Shown here: positions 35,616 through 44,598 of the stretch, piece after piece
Numbering within the stretch: the stretch's first letter is position 1
Layout: each line of letters opens with the position of its first letter
Assembly: GCA_964626885.1 (NCBI GenBank)
Contig: CAZVJA010000004.1
Coordinates: 7,154-71,153, forward strand
Length of the DNA: 64,000 nucleotides
Direction: 5' to 3'
Source of the DNA: CAZVJA01 sp964626885
GTDB lineage: Bacteria > Planctomycetota > Planctomycetia > Planctomycetales > Planctomycetaceae
The notes under the pieces: generated by a model
Told to the model about the DNA's origin: nothing
Seen by the model: the letters and a program-made list of their open reading frames with translations, nothing else
Database searches by the model: none
Position numbers and translations under genes: made by a program

Positions 35616-37033
35616 CCGACCGAGCCTTCCATCTGCAGCTCGATCAGCCGGTTCATCTCCACCGCGTATTCCATCGGCAATTCTTTGACGAGCGGCTCAA
35701 TAAACCCGGTGACGATCATCGAGGACGCTTCGGCTTCGCTTAAGCCCCGGCTCATAAGATAGAACAACTGCTCTTCCGCGATCTTTGAGACGCTCGCCTC
35801 ATGTTCGACCGCGACCTTCTCTTCTTCGACTTCGATATACGGATAGGTATCGCTGCGGCTGTGAGAATCGAGAATCAGCGCGTCGCAAACGACGTTCGAC
35901 TTGCATCCCTCGGCCCCCTTGTTCACCCGCACGAGCCCGCGATAACTCGATCGGCCCCCCCCTTTTGAGATGCTCTTCGAGATGATGCGGCTTGATGTGT
36001 TGGGAGCACAATGCACCATTTTCGCGCCGGCATCCTGATGCTGTCCTTTGTTCGCAAACGCGATCGACAACGTTTCGCCCCGCGCGCCCGGCTCCATCAG
36101 GTAGATCGCGGGGTACTTCATCGTCAATTGCGATCCGAGGTTCCCGTCAACCCACTCCATCAAAGAGTCGCCGTACGCCATCGCACGCTTGGTGACGAGG
36201 TTGTAGACATTGGCCGACCAGTTCTGGATCGTGGTGTAGCGGCACCGAGCTCCGCGCTTAACAATAATCTCGACGACGGCGGAATGCAGACTTTCCGAGC
36301 TGTACGTCGGCGCGGTGCAACCTTCCACGTAATGGACCGAGGCCCCTTCGTCGACGATGATCAGTGTTCGCTCGAACTGCCCCATGTTCTCGGAATTGAT
36401 ACGGAAGTAGGCCTGCAGAGGGAAGTCGATCGCCACCCCCGGCGGCACATAGATGAATGACCCCCCCGACCAGACCGCCGAGTTGAGAGCGGCGAATTTG
36501 TTGTCGAACGAGGGAATCACCGTACCAAAGTATTCACGGAACAACTCCGGATGCTCGCGCAGAGCCGAATCGGTATCGGTGAATATCACCCCTTTCTCTT
36601 CCAAGTCTCCTTTAAGGCTGCCGTACACGACTTCCGATTCGTATTGCGCTTTGACGCCCGCGAGATATTTTTTCTCCGCCTCGGGAATGCCCAGACGATC
36701 GTAAGTGCGACGGATATCTTCGGGAACATCCGCCCAATCCTTTTCCTGACGATCCGAAGCACGGACGTAATAGTAGATATCCTGGAAATCGAGGTGCGAT
36801 AGATCGCCCCCCCAATTCGGCATCGGCTTTTGAAAGAAGATATCGAGCGCCTGCAAACGGAACTCGGTCATCCATTCCGGCTCATTTTTCAGTGCCGAAA
36901 TCTGGCGAACGATATCAACGTCGAGCCCTTTGCGGCTGCGGAAGACGTATCGATCGGTCGGATCGTGAAAACCATACTGGTACTCACCGACGCCAACATC
37001 TGTTTTCGATTCGGTAGCGTTAAGTTCCGTAGC
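35612..37033 (-). CDS. sufB: Fe-S cluster assembly protein SufB
   Basis: Encodes 473 residues from a GTG at 37033, preceded by GAGAGGA; the frame extends slightly upstream. SufB is the main scaffold component on which clusters are built. Conserved stretches include [60 protein letters not shown] and the near-C-terminal [15 protein letters not shown] with [21 protein letters not shown]. Length is normal. It lies between sufC (150 bases upstream) and sufD (4-base overlap). No cysteine desulfurase or SufU/SufA gene is found here. Confidence 0.95.
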   Translation of the reverse strand, partial: ATELNATESKTDVGVGEYQYGFHDPTDRYVFRSRKGLDVDIVRQISALKNEPEWMTEFRLQALDIFFQKPMPNWGGDLSHLDFQDIYYYVRASDRQEKDWADVPEDIRRTYDRLGIPEAEKKYLAGVKAQYESEVVYGSLKGDLEEKGVIFTDTDSALREHPELFREYFGTVIPSFDNKFAALNSAVWSGGSFIYVPPGVAIDFPLQAYFRINSENMGQFERTLIIVDEGASVHYVEGCTAPTYSSESLHSAVVEIIVKRGARCRYTTIQNWSANVYNLVTKRAMAYGDSLMEWVDGNLGSQLTMKYPAIYLMEPGARGETLSIAFANKGQHQDAGAKMVHCAPNTSSRIISKSISKGGGRSSYRGLVRVNKGAEGCKSNVVCDALILDSHSRSDTYPYIEVEEEKVAVEHEASVSKIAEEQLFYLMSRGLSEAEASSMIVTGFIEPLVKELPMEYAVEMNRLIELQMEGSVG

Positions 37034-37183
37034 CACAATCCTGATCCTCTCCGAGGCAGACCAAAGCACGGCCCGTTCTGCGGTTAATGAAAACTAGTCG
37101 CTCCAACATCGGCAGTAACGATCAGCGGGGATGCTTAAGGCATTTAACTCAAAACACCATGACGCACCGCGGAACTTGGCTGA

Positions 37184-37999
37184 TTAATTTGCAGCAACCA
37201 CTTCGGCTACCGGCTTCTCTTCAGCAGCCACATCAGGATGCCGCTCCCGAACGGCCGTATATCCGTGCGCATGCAGCTCATGCGCCAAGGATGCGTCGCC
37301 GGTTTCGACAATCCTTCCCGCCAGCATGACGTGTGTGAACTGCGGACGGTTGAATTCCAGCAGGCGTTCGTGATGCGTAATAATCAACACTCCCATGTCC
37401 GGTCCGGAGAGGCGACTGAGCCCTTCGCTCACGACCCTCACCGCGTCACTGTCTAGCCCGCTGTCGGTCTCATCGAGCAACGCGAACTTGGGCTTGAGCA
37501 TCGCCAACTGCAGGATCTCCATGCGTTTCTTCTCGCCCCCCGAGAAGCCGTCGTTCAAGTAACGGCGGGCAAAGTCGCTTTCCATCCCCAAATCGTCCAT
37601 CAAACCGCGCAGCTCCTTGCGGAAATCCCGCATCCCGATCAACTCTTCACCTTCTTTGCGGCTGGGATTTCGAACATTCGAAACCGCATGCCGCAGAAAA
37701 TCGGCCACCTTGACCCCCGGGATCGTCACCGGATACTGAAACGCCAAGAACATTCCCAGCCGTGCACGCTCGTTCGGATCGAGTTCCAACAAGTCGGTTC
37801 CATCGAGCGACACGCGACCACCGGTGACTTCATAGCGCGGGTGCCCGGCTAATGCATAGGCCAGCGTGCTCTTACCGGAACCGTTCGGTCCCATCAGGGC
37901 ATGAATCTCTCCCGTGTGGATCTCAAGATTCACTCCTTTCAGGATCGGAGCACCGGCCACCGCCACATGCAAGTCTTCAATCTTCAGAATGCTGGTCAT
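37184..37999 (-). CDS. sufC: Fe-S cluster assembly ATPase SufC
   Basis: Encodes 271 residues from the ATG at 37999; a TTG start three codons earlier is possible. It is an ABC-type ATPase that binds SufB and SufD. Walker A is GPNGSGKST, the signature motif is in FSGGEKKRMEILQL, Walker B is KFALLDETDSGLD, and the H-loop is ITHHERLL. The C-terminus has an extra acidic, Ala/Glu/Val-rich tail after the conserved domain (AAEEKPVAEVVAAN). nuoB lies 125 bases upstream on the same strand. Confidence 0.96.
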   Translation of the reverse strand: MTSILKIEDLHVAVAGAPILKGVNLEIHTGEIHALMGPNGSGKSTLAYALAGHPRYEVTGGRVSLDGTDLLELDPNERARLGMFLAFQYPVTIPGVKVADFLRHAVSNVRNPSRKEGEELIGMRDFRKELRGLMDDLGMESDFARRYLNDGFSGGEKKRMEILQLAMLKPKFALLDETDSGLDSDAVRVVSEGLSRLSGPDMGVLIITHHERLLEFNRPQFTHVMLAGRIVETGDASLAHELHAHGYTAVRERHPDVAAEEKPVAEVVAAN

Positions 38000-38124
38000 G
38001 ATCCCCAATCAAATTCACAAGGCGAGTCAAGCGATATCGCCAATTCAGAATTCAAACCTTCTAACTCAACACGCACTCAGCACAACAGAAAACTACTTCT
38101 TCATTGGTCGGAAAGGCTTCCGCA

Positions 38125-38676
38125 TCAAATGCTTGCCAGTTCTTCAACCGCCGCGTAGCCGCTGTGATGCGGAACCGGCAGTACTTCAGCGCTTCCTCTC
38201 GTAATTCGCTTGGCTTTGATCTTGTCTTGGATTCGCATGATCCCTTCGAGCAGCGCTTCCGGCCGGGGAGGACAACCCGGAACGTACACATCGACCGGGA
38301 CGACCAAATCCACCCCCTTCACGACGTGGTATCCCCATTTGAAGTAGGGACCGCCACCAACCGTACAAGCCCCCATGGCGATCACATACTTAGGATCAGG
38401 CATCTGCTCGTACAACCGGCGAACACGGCTGGCCATCTTGAACGTCACCGTACCGGCGACGATCATCAGATCCGCCTGGCGAGGAGTGGCGCGAAACGCG
38501 CCAGCCCCAAACCGATCGAGATCGTACCGGCTGGCACCGGTCGCCATCATCTCAATCGCGCAACAGGCCAATCCGAACGTCATCGGCCAGACGCTCGACT
38601 GACGCGCCCAATTCATCGCCTGCTCAAGCGTCGTCGTAATGACGTTTTCCTCGAACCGTCCTTCAATCCAACTCAT
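38125..38676 (-). CDS. nuoB: NADH-quinone oxidoreductase subunit B
   Basis: Encodes 183 residues. NuoB carries the terminal N2 [4Fe-4S] cluster of complex I; its ligands are C38-C39 in [11 protein letters not shown]104 in [10 protein letters not shown] and C135 in [11 protein letters not shown]. All four are present. The gene is alone: nuoA, nuoC and nuoD are not adjacent, and it sits between sufR and sufC, inside the Fe-S assembly cluster. The length is normal for the family and it is not a pseudogene. A related [NiFe]-hydrogenase small subunit is unlikely because of its fit with NuoB. Confidence 0.95.
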   Translation of the reverse strand: MSWIEGRFEENVITTTLEQAMNWARQSSVWPMTFGLACCAIEMMATGASRYDLDRFGAGAFRATPRQADLMIVAGTVTFKMASRVRRLYEQMPDPKYVIAMGACTVGGGPYFKWGYHVVKGVDLVVPVDVYVPGCPPRPEALLEGIMRIQDKIKAKRITRGSAEVLPVPHHSGYAAVEELASI

Positions 38677-38760
38677 GGTTTCGATCCATCCCTTTCAAGG
38701 CTGCCACCCAGTCGCCCGTCAAAATTCCTCTTGCGGCGACCTATCGCCGCGAATGATGCC

Positions 38761-38790
38761 ACTCTAGCAACAATACTGATTGATTCAATC
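38761..38790 (-). promoter_or_regulatory. Candidate promoter and overlapping palindrome upstream of nuoB-suf
   Basis: On the minus strand, TTGAAT (38788-38783) and TAGAGT (38766-38761) are 16 bases apart, about 85 bases before nuoB. The 13-base palindrome GATTGATTCAATC (38778-38790) overlaps the -35 element and resembles the TTGA...TCAA site upstream of sufR. Confidence 0.4.
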
Positions 38791-38836
38791 GACCCCAAGG
38801 CATTGAACCCCGCGGGTCGGTACATCAAACCTGCTT

Positions 38837-39487
38837 CTAACGGAGTGTCGTCGCCATCCCCCTATCCGTCACATCAGCTTGAAATTCACAGCACGAGTGA
38901 CCGTCGAGACAACATTGAGTCAATCGAACCTCGGACCCCAAAACACGCTGGAAAACTGCTTGCTCCAACTCACAAATTCCCTTGTCCTCCGACGCTAATT
39001 CCAAATAAGGACAGTTCTTCTCTCGGAGCACGGCTACATCCTGGCTCAAATCCACTTCAACATCGTATCCCCGGCTGATCAGCGAAAGACGCAAGCTCTC
39101 AATCCGCTCACCAAGCGATGCACCCGAGACCCCCCTGCCATAACGACGGACGAATGCGTCCTCGACCCGGTTAATCATGGTTGACCGAAGTTCGGGTTCC
39201 TCAATCTGACTGATCGCACGCCAAAGGATTACCGCCAAGTCAGCATAGTTCTCGCCGAGCCCACGTAATCCCGCTTCGGAGACCCGGTAAATATGGTGCG
39301 GACGCCCCCGCCCCGTTCGGCTGGTCTCCCGGCCAACCAGTCCCATTTCCTGCAAACGACCGAGCCGATGGCGCACCGCCGTTGCCGTGACTCCAAACTC
39401 CTGGCAAATCCCATGAATGGTCGGCTCATCCAATTTACGTAGCCGCTCGAGGAATTCGCGGTCTGCAGCATCGATACTGACTTTCAT
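38837..39487 (-). CDS. sufR: SufR-like Fe-S-sensing transcription regulator
   Basis: Encodes 216 residues. The N-terminal winged helix-turn-helix (about 10-70: EPTIHGICQEFGVTATAVRHRLGRLQEMGLV and GRPHHIYRVSEAG) is followed by a C-terminal sensory domain with cysteines at 159, 172, 192/193 and 199/200. C159-x12-C172 matches the spacing in cyanobacterial SufR, which holds a [4Fe-4S] cluster and represses suf genes. The gene is at the head of a same-strand suf run and probably senses cluster status. The other ligand positions are inferred. Confidence 0.9.
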   Translation of the reverse strand: MKVSIDAADREFLERLRKLDEPTIHGICQEFGVTATAVRHRLGRLQEMGLVGRETSRTGRGRPHHIYRVSEAGLRGLGENYADLAVILWRAISQIEEPELRSTMINRVEDAFVRRYGRGVSGASLGERIESLRLSLISRGYDVEVDLSQDVAVLREKNCPYLELASEDKGICELEQAVFQRVLGSEVRLTQCCLDGHSCCEFQADVTDRGMATTLR

Positions 39488-39553
39488 GGAGACACCTCCG
39501 CCTCTTCACACCCGTTGAGGGAGACCGGATTCAGCCCACACTCCGGTAACTGC

Positions 39554-39582
39554 ATTCTACGCCCCCGCAATCTTTTTGACAA
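39554..39582 (-). promoter_or_regulatory. Candidate sufR promoter with overlapping TTGA-TCAA palindrome
   Basis: On the minus strand, TTGTCA (39582-39577) and TAGAAT (39559-39554) are 17 bases apart, about 67 bases before the sufR start. TTGATTGTCAA (39586-39576) is a TTGA-N3-TCAA palindrome over the -35. Autoregulation by SufR is inferred. Confidence 0.45.
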
Positions 39583-39698
39583 TCAACACTGCGAAAATTC
39601 GCGCGACGGCTCGCAATTACACTTGGGGTATATGTTTTTGGAGCCGTAATTAATTGGGGATGCAGCAGATTAAGCTAATCGCATTGGCGCGGGCACGA

Positions 39699-40487
39699 TC
39701 AGCGTGACAGGGGCTTTATCTGCAACCTTCGGAAATGGATCTCCGATCCCTCGCTCTGGATCGAAATACCCCCTTTCCTTGGGAAACAGCCTACAACCTC
39801 GGCTGTCTTATGGTCATTAATGGTCACTGTCACCCTACCGTCGTGCGACGTAATCAGACAGCGATGCCACTCGTTAACAGCTAAATCCAGATTAGTGGTT
39901 TCCACGGTATTCTTGCCCGCTTTCGCACCGCCGTCGGTGAGAACACTTCCGGCCGTAGGTCTGTGGAGTTGAACCTGCACTGCCTGCGGCCAAATCATGT
40001 CTGGGCCGTTCGTATATAGCAGGATTCCGCTGTTTGCGTTCTTGTCTCCTACGTACTTCCATTCAAAACGGAATTCGAAGTTCTCGTAAATACTTTCCGT
40101 ACGAATGTAGCCGAATGGCTTGCCAAGACAGACCAATACGGTATCTTGCTCGCTGACAGCCGGTTCGACCTTCCAAGATTCTCCCAGCTTCTTCCCGTTC
40201 TCGGCGGAGAAGAATACCCATCCCTTCGGAAAATCCTTCGCGACGAACAACGGTTGCAATTCGTCTTTGACAGCAACGCCGGGAGTGTTCTTTGAGGGCG
40301 TTACCGAACCTCCAACGCTTCCTGCAGAGGAATCTGCGGCTAGGGAGCAGGGAACTCCAGCGTCACAAAACAGAAGCCAAAACAACACCAGGGCGCCGGC
40401 ACAAAGGACGAGAGGATTCCACGATCCAGACGCAACATTGCATAGGTGCCGCATTGGTATGCAATCGCTCGTTTGAGGATTCAGCAC
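39699..40487 (-). CDS. Exported DUF1080 (3-keto-disaccharide hydrolase-type) protein
   Basis: Encodes 262 residues from a GTG at 40487; an ATG at 40454 is an alternative, and neither has a strong ribosome-binding site. A hydrophobic signal segment (LVLCAGALVLFWLLFC) lies at about residues 26-41. The mature part is a jelly-roll of the DUF1080 family: FEFRFEWKYVGDKNANSGILLY, then QAVQVQLHRPTAGSVL and NEWHRCLITSHDGRVTVTINDH. Family members include a 3-keto-glycoside hydrolase and are very numerous in planctomycetes. Its substrate is unknown. It stands alone. Confidence 0.85.
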   Translation of the reverse strand: MLNPQTSDCIPMRHLCNVASGSWNPLVLCAGALVLFWLLFCDAGVPCSLAADSSAGSVGGSVTPSKNTPGVAVKDELQPLFVAKDFPKGWVFFSAENGKKLGESWKVEPAVSEQDTVLVCLGKPFGYIRTESIYENFEFRFEWKYVGDKNANSGILLYTNGPDMIWPQAVQVQLHRPTAGSVLTDGGAKAGKNTVETTNLDLAVNEWHRCLITSHDGRVTVTINDHKTAEVVGCFPRKGGISIQSEGSEIHFRRLQIKPLSR

Positions 40488-40501
40488 GTCAGGCCCGCCC
40501 G

Positions 40502-40528
40502 CTCTTCTGAAGAGTGATTTCAGAAGAG
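40502..40528. repeat. Perfect 10-bp hairpin between gatB and the DUF1080 gene
   Basis: CTCTTCTGAA (40502-40511) pairs with TTCAGAAGAG (40519-40528) across a 7-base loop. It lies 15 bases upstream of the DUF1080 start and about 195 bases after the gatB stop, so it may be a terminator or a leader element. Confidence 0.5.
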
Positions 40529-40722
40529 GAAGAGAATCCCACGGAATTCAGCACGAGCCCAGCCACTTTGATCTTAAAGAATCACCGAGGCTCGTTCAAT
40601 TACCCAGTACAGCCCGAACGCTTGAATATCGACCAGATCTCCACCGAGAACCAGACCGGACCGGCACAGAATCTCTCTGTTCCAGTGGCATGAAAAGTGT
40701 ACGGCTCTCAATAAACAGGCGC

Positions 40723-42210
40723 TCACCCGATCAGGCGAATCAGCACTTCTCGGACAATCCGTGGGTCAGCCCCCTGAACCTCCCGAATCACCTGGCCAAT
40801 CAGTGGGCCGATCGCGTTCTCCTTCCCACCGCGATAAGACTCCACCGCTTTAGCGTTCCGCGCCAGTACACCTTCGGCAGCTTTTTCGATAGCCCCGGAG
40901 TCCGAAACAATCGCGAGCCCCTTCTCCGAAATCAGCCGTTCGACATCAGCAGGAGAAAGATCGCCGCTGCACCCAAGTTCGAGCAGATCCTGAAATACCG
41001 TGCGGGCGCTATTCGTCGTGATGGCGCGAACCGCGACCTTCTTCAATAGCGTGCCCAACACAGCGGACCGGATTGGAAATTCACCGATCACCAGTTTCCG
41101 GTCGTTCATTTCGCGCAGGACATCCTGCGTCAGCCAGTTCGCTGCGAGTTTTCCTTCGCCGCACGTGGTCGCTAGATCTTCGTAATAGTCGGCGAACGCT
41201 CCACCCTGAGCAACAATCACGGCAGCATCGTAGGCAGAGAGTTGAAACGCAGCCTCAAGTCTTGCGCGCCGATCGGCTGGAAATTCACAAAGAGTTTCGC
41301 GAATCTGGTCGAGGAGTTCCTCACTGACCATCACCGGCACCAGATCGGGGTCTGGGAAGTACCGATAGTCAGAAGCCTCCTCTTTACCCCGTTGTGCGAA
41401 TGTCACCGCGCGATCCGCATCCCAGCCGCGCGTTTCCTTGGGAACCTCTCCGAATTTCTTCCCTGTCTTCTTCCACTCCTCGAACTGACGCCGCGCCTCG
41501 TATTCGATCGCGAATTCCACACCCCGAAAACTGTTCAGATTTTTGATCTCGACAAGGGGCGTCGGTATCCGTTGCCCATCCGCCGCGTGTACATGAATGT
41601 TGACGTTGGCATCGCAACGCAGACTTCCTTCCTGCATATTACAGTCGGAAACACCGAGGTACGTAAGCAACAACTTCAACTCGTCAAGATACCGATGCGC
41701 TTCCGGTCCCGATCGCAAATCCGGCTCCGAAACGATCTCTAGCAGCGGAGTTCCGGCGCGATTCAGGTCGACCAGACTGTCCCCGCCGCGGCCGCTCTCA
41801 TCGTGCATGTTTTTCCCGGCATCTTCCTCGAGATGAGCCCGAATAATGCCGATTCGCCGCTTCGTTCCATCCTCGTCGTCGCCAGCAATCTCCAGCCAGC
41901 CCTCCTGGCTGAACGGTAGATCGTACTGGCTGATCTGATAATTCTTCGGCAGGTCAGGATAGTAATACTGCTTGCGGTCCCACTTGGTGTAAGGGGGGAT
42001 CTCGCAGTGCAATGCCATCGCGGTTTTGAGAGCCAGCCGAAACGCTTGCCGGTTCATCACGGGCAGACTCCCCGGAAGACCCAGGCAGACCGGGCAGGTT
42101 TGCACATTGGGGTTTTCCGGGTTAAAGCGATTTGCGCAGCCGCAGAAGAGCTTTGTCTTCGTCAGCAACTGCACATGCACTTCCAACCCGATGATCGTCG
42201 TGTATTCCAT
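40723..42210 (-). CDS. gatB: Asp-tRNA(Asn)/Glu-tRNA(Gln) amidotransferase subunit B
   Basis: Encodes 495 residues from the ATG at 42210; GTG at 42219 is the alternative. GatB is the kinase and tRNA-binding subunit of GatCAB, which turns misacylated Glu-tRNA(Gln) or Asp-tRNA(Asn) into the correct amide. The family opening [22 protein letters not shown] has paired cysteines of the zinc site (CGC, then CPVCLGLPG at about residue 40). [13 protein letters not shown] and [13 protein letters not shown] follow, and the C-terminal tail domain is intact. It lies 63 bases after gatA. Confidence 0.95.
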   Translation of the reverse strand: MEYTTIIGLEVHVQLLTKTKLFCGCANRFNPENPNVQTCPVCLGLPGSLPVMNRQAFRLALKTAMALHCEIPPYTKWDRKQYYYPDLPKNYQISQYDLPFSQEGWLEIAGDDEDGTKRRIGIIRAHLEEDAGKNMHDESGRGGDSLVDLNRAGTPLLEIVSEPDLRSGPEAHRYLDELKLLLTYLGVSDCNMQEGSLRCDANVNIHVHAADGQRIPTPLVEIKNLNSFRGVEFAIEYEARRQFEEWKKTGKKFGEVPKETRGWDADRAVTFAQRGKEEASDYRYFPDPDLVPVMVSEELLDQIRETLCEFPADRRARLEAAFQLSAYDAAVIVAQGGAFADYYEDLATTCGEGKLAANWLTQDVLREMNDRKLVIGEFPIRSAVLGTLLKKVAVRAITTNSARTVFQDLLELGCSGDLSPADVERLISEKGLAIVSDSGAIEKAAEGVLARNAKAVESYRGGKENAIGPLIGQVIREVQGADPRIVREVLIRLIG

Positions 42211-42273
42211 GCTCAACACTCAGGAACCCCATGAACTACAAACATCCGCCTTTCGGAATCATCCACACGGTCA

Positions 42274-43737
42274 TTAGCCCAGGTTGGGCCGCATTGTATG
42301 CCACGATGTTTCGCGCTCGAACATCCGCGCGGCACGCAGCAATGTTTCTTCGGAAAACGCCGGACCGATCAATTGCAATCCGATCGGCAATCCGCTGCCG
42401 CTCATTCCCGCTGGAATCGAGATCCCGGGAAGCCCCGCCAAGTTGGCACTGATTGTGTAAATGTCCGACAGGTACATCGCCATCGGATCATTCGCATGTT
42501 CACCGATGCGAAACGCTGGCGTTGGGGTCACTGGCGAAGCAACAACATCCACGTCGGCAAACGCGCGATCAAAATCACCGCGGATCAAGCGGCGGATCTT
42601 CAGTGCCTTGAGATAATATGCATCGTAGTAGCCGGCCGAAAGAGCGTACGTCCCGAGCATGACCCTCCGCTTGACTTCACTTCCGAAACCTTCCCCGCGC
42701 GACGCGGCGTACATATCGATCATGTTCTCAAACTTCTCGGCCCGGTGCCCGTAATGGACACCGTCGTACCGGGCAAGATTGCTCGATGCTTCCGACGGCG
42801 CGATGAGATAATAGGCCGCGACGCCGTACTTCGTGTGCGGGAATGTGACTTCGCGAATCTCGGCCCCCAGCCCGCGATAAACGTCGATCGCCGCGCGGAC
42901 CGCACGCTCCACTTCCGGATCGAGCCCCTCCACGAAATGCTCGGGAGCCACCCCAATCTTCAAACCCGCCAAAGGCTGGTCGACCGTTTCACTGCACGCC
43001 GGCACAGTCCGGTTAATACTGGTCGAATCGCGGCAATCGTGCCCCGCAATCGCGTCCAGCAACATCGCTGCCCCGCAAACGTCGTTCGCCATCGGCCCCA
43101 CTTGGTCGAGCGAACTGGCAAACGCCACGAGACCGTAACGAGAGACCCGTCCGTACGTCGGCTTCATCCCGACGATTCCGCAAAAACCAGCCGGCTGACG
43201 GATGGAGCCTCCGGTATCGGTGCCGATCGCCAGCGGAACCATACCCGCGGCAACCGCCGCTGCCGACCCACCGCTCGACCCGCCGGGGGCACAATCGGTG
43301 TTCCACGGATTCCGCGTGACCTTAAAGGCCGAATTTTCTGTCGATGAGCCCATTGCGAACTCATCCATGTTCGTCTTGCCGATCAACACGGCCCCCGCAT
43401 CCCGCAATCGTTCGACAACGTGAGCGTCGTAGGGAGGTACAAAACGCTCCAGCATCCGACTTGCACAGGTGGTCACCCACCCTTTTGTGCAAAGCACATC
43501 CTTCAGGGCAATCGGCAACCCGGCAAGTCGTCCGATGGGACGACCTGCTTTTCGCGCGGCATCGATTGCCTCCGCCTGACGGAGGGCCCCGGCTTCATCA
43601 ACGGAGAGAAACGCGCAAAGGCGGGAATCGTGCGTGCGGATTGCCTCCAGAGCAGCCGAAGTCAGCTCGACACTGCTGATCTCACCTTGCTGAAGTCGAT
43701 TCAGCAAATCTCCGGCAGTGGCCCCCATGATCGACAT
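42274..43737 (-). CDS. gatA: Asp-tRNA(Asn)/Glu-tRNA(Gln) amidotransferase subunit A
   Basis: Encodes 487 residues. GatA is the amidase subunit that releases ammonia from glutamine. The amidase signature is clear: catalytic Lys in [13 protein letters not shown] (about residue 79), the [32 protein letters not shown] block (split at about residues 150-180), which carries the Ser-cisSer-Lys triad, and [11 protein letters not shown] before it. ATG at 43737 has AGGGAT 8 bases upstream. It lies between gatC and gatB in the rpmB-gatC-gatA-gatB run. Confidence 0.95.
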   Translation of the reverse strand: MSIMGATAGDLLNRLQQGEISSVELTSAALEAIRTHDSRLCAFLSVDEAGALRQAEAIDAARKAGRPIGRLAGLPIALKDVLCTKGWVTTCASRMLERFVPPYDAHVVERLRDAGAVLIGKTNMDEFAMGSSTENSAFKVTRNPWNTDCAPGGSSGGSAAAVAAGMVPLAIGTDTGGSIRQPAGFCGIVGMKPTYGRVSRYGLVAFASSLDQVGPMANDVCGAAMLLDAIAGHDCRDSTSINRTVPACSETVDQPLAGLKIGVAPEHFVEGLDPEVERAVRAAIDVYRGLGAEIREVTFPHTKYGVAAYYLIAPSEASSNLARYDGVHYGHRAEKFENMIDMYAASRGEGFGSEVKRRVMLGTYALSAGYYDAYYLKALKIRRLIRGDFDRAFADVDVVASPVTPTPAFRIGEHANDPMAMYLSDIYTISANLAGLPGISIPAGMSGSGLPIGLQLIGPAFSEETLLRAARMFERETSWHTMRPNLG

Positions 43738-43803
43738 CGCAAATTATCCCTGATGGCCAGTTTCGCTGAAAACTTGCGGGGCAGATCAGCCCCGTTGAAT
43801 GCA

Positions 43804-44103
43804 TCAATTCCCCTCAAGGATCTGCGGCACAACAAAGCATTTGCCGTTCGTCCTGGGAGCATTCGACAGCGCCTCTTCTCGAGAGAGCGAGGGGCGTTCT
43901 TCGTCATCTCGGAAGACGTTCGACAGCTCGACCGCGTGCGCCATTGGCTCCACATTCGTCGTGTCGACTTCGTTCAACACTTCGACGTATTGCAAAACCT
44001 GACCCATCTGTAGAGTCAGCGCGTCGAGTTCCGATTCAGTGAGCTTCAGCCGGGCCAGAACGGCCACTTTCGCGACGTCAACGCGGCTGAGAGGTTCGCT
44101 CAT
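43804..44103 (-). CDS. gatC: Asp-tRNA(Asn)/Glu-tRNA(Gln) amidotransferase subunit C
   Basis: Encodes 99 residues. GatC is a small bridging subunit that wraps around GatA and GatB. Conserved features are the N-terminal LSRVDVAKVAVLARLKLTESEL, LQMGQVLQYVEVLNEVDTTNV and the C-terminal RPSLSREEALSNAPRTN. The ATG at 44103 lies 4 bases after the rpmB stop. The open frame runs further upstream but this is the right size and alignment for the family. Confidence 0.93.
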   Translation of the reverse strand: MSEPLSRVDVAKVAVLARLKLTESELDALTLQMGQVLQYVEVLNEVDTTNVEPMAHAVELSNVFRDDEERPSLSREEALSNAPRTNGKCFVVPQILEGN

Positions 44104-44107
44104 GTCC

Positions 44108-44371
44108 TCAATTCGCGGTCGGCAAAGTGAACGGCTTGCGAACAACAGCCTTCGTGACACGGCCGCTGCGAATGCATTTCGTGCAGACGCGACGCGTGAC
44201 GACCGAGCCCCCTTCCTGAACTTGGATCCGCTGCAGGTTCGGGCGGAACTGTCGGCGCGTGATTCCGGTCGTTTTCCGACCGTTGCCTCCGAGGTACTTG
44301 GCCTTTCCACGCTGAGTAATCTGGTTGCCCAGAACAGCCTTCTTGTCGCAGTAATCACACTTCCGAGACAT
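44108..44371 (-). CDS. rpmB: 50S ribosomal protein L28
   Basis: Encodes 87 residues. L28 is a small basic protein of the large ribosomal subunit. The zinc-binding form is seen: C5-DY-C8 and C63-TK-C66, with the central GRKTTGITRRQFRPNLQ. GAGAGGGA precedes the ATG. It heads a translation-linked run with gatC, gatA and gatB, which is unusual but functionally sensible. A good promoter candidate lies upstream at 44468-44495. Confidence 0.96.
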   Translation of the reverse strand: MSRKCDYCDKKAVLGNQITQRGKAKYLGGNGRKTTGITRRQFRPNLQRIQVQEGGSVVTRRVCTKCIRSGRVTKAVVRKPFTLPTAN

Positions 44372-44467
44372 CGAAAATCCCTCTCGCTACCTGCACCAGC
44401 AACTGAAGTTGCTCATCACAGACCGGATTGAATTCGTCCCGGTCGGGCCAATTTCGGGCAAACCGCA

Positions 44468-44495
44468 AGTATAGTCGCCACAGCCACCTTTGCAA
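44468..44495 (-). promoter_or_regulatory. Candidate promoter of the rpmB-gatCAB run
   Basis: On the minus strand, TTGCAA (44495-44490) and TATACT (44473-44468) are 16 bases apart, about 97 bases before rpmB and just after the terminator of the preceding gene. Confidence 0.5.
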
Positions 44496-44502
44496 GTGAC
44501 AT

Positions 44503-44536
44503 AAAACGGGCCGCCGAAATGATTTTCGACGGCCCG
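44503..44536 (-). terminator. Rho-independent terminator of the CPNGxC gene
   Basis: CGGGCCGTCGAAA (44536-44524) pairs with TTTCGGCGGCCCG (44519-44507) with one mismatch, then TTTT (44506-44503) on the minus strand. It lies 62 bases after the stop of the CPNGxC gene. Confidence 0.8.
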
Positions 44537-44598
44537 CCCTTCTCCAAAAGTATGACGATCCATGGAACCCCGTGAAGATCCAGAACCCCAATGTCGGG

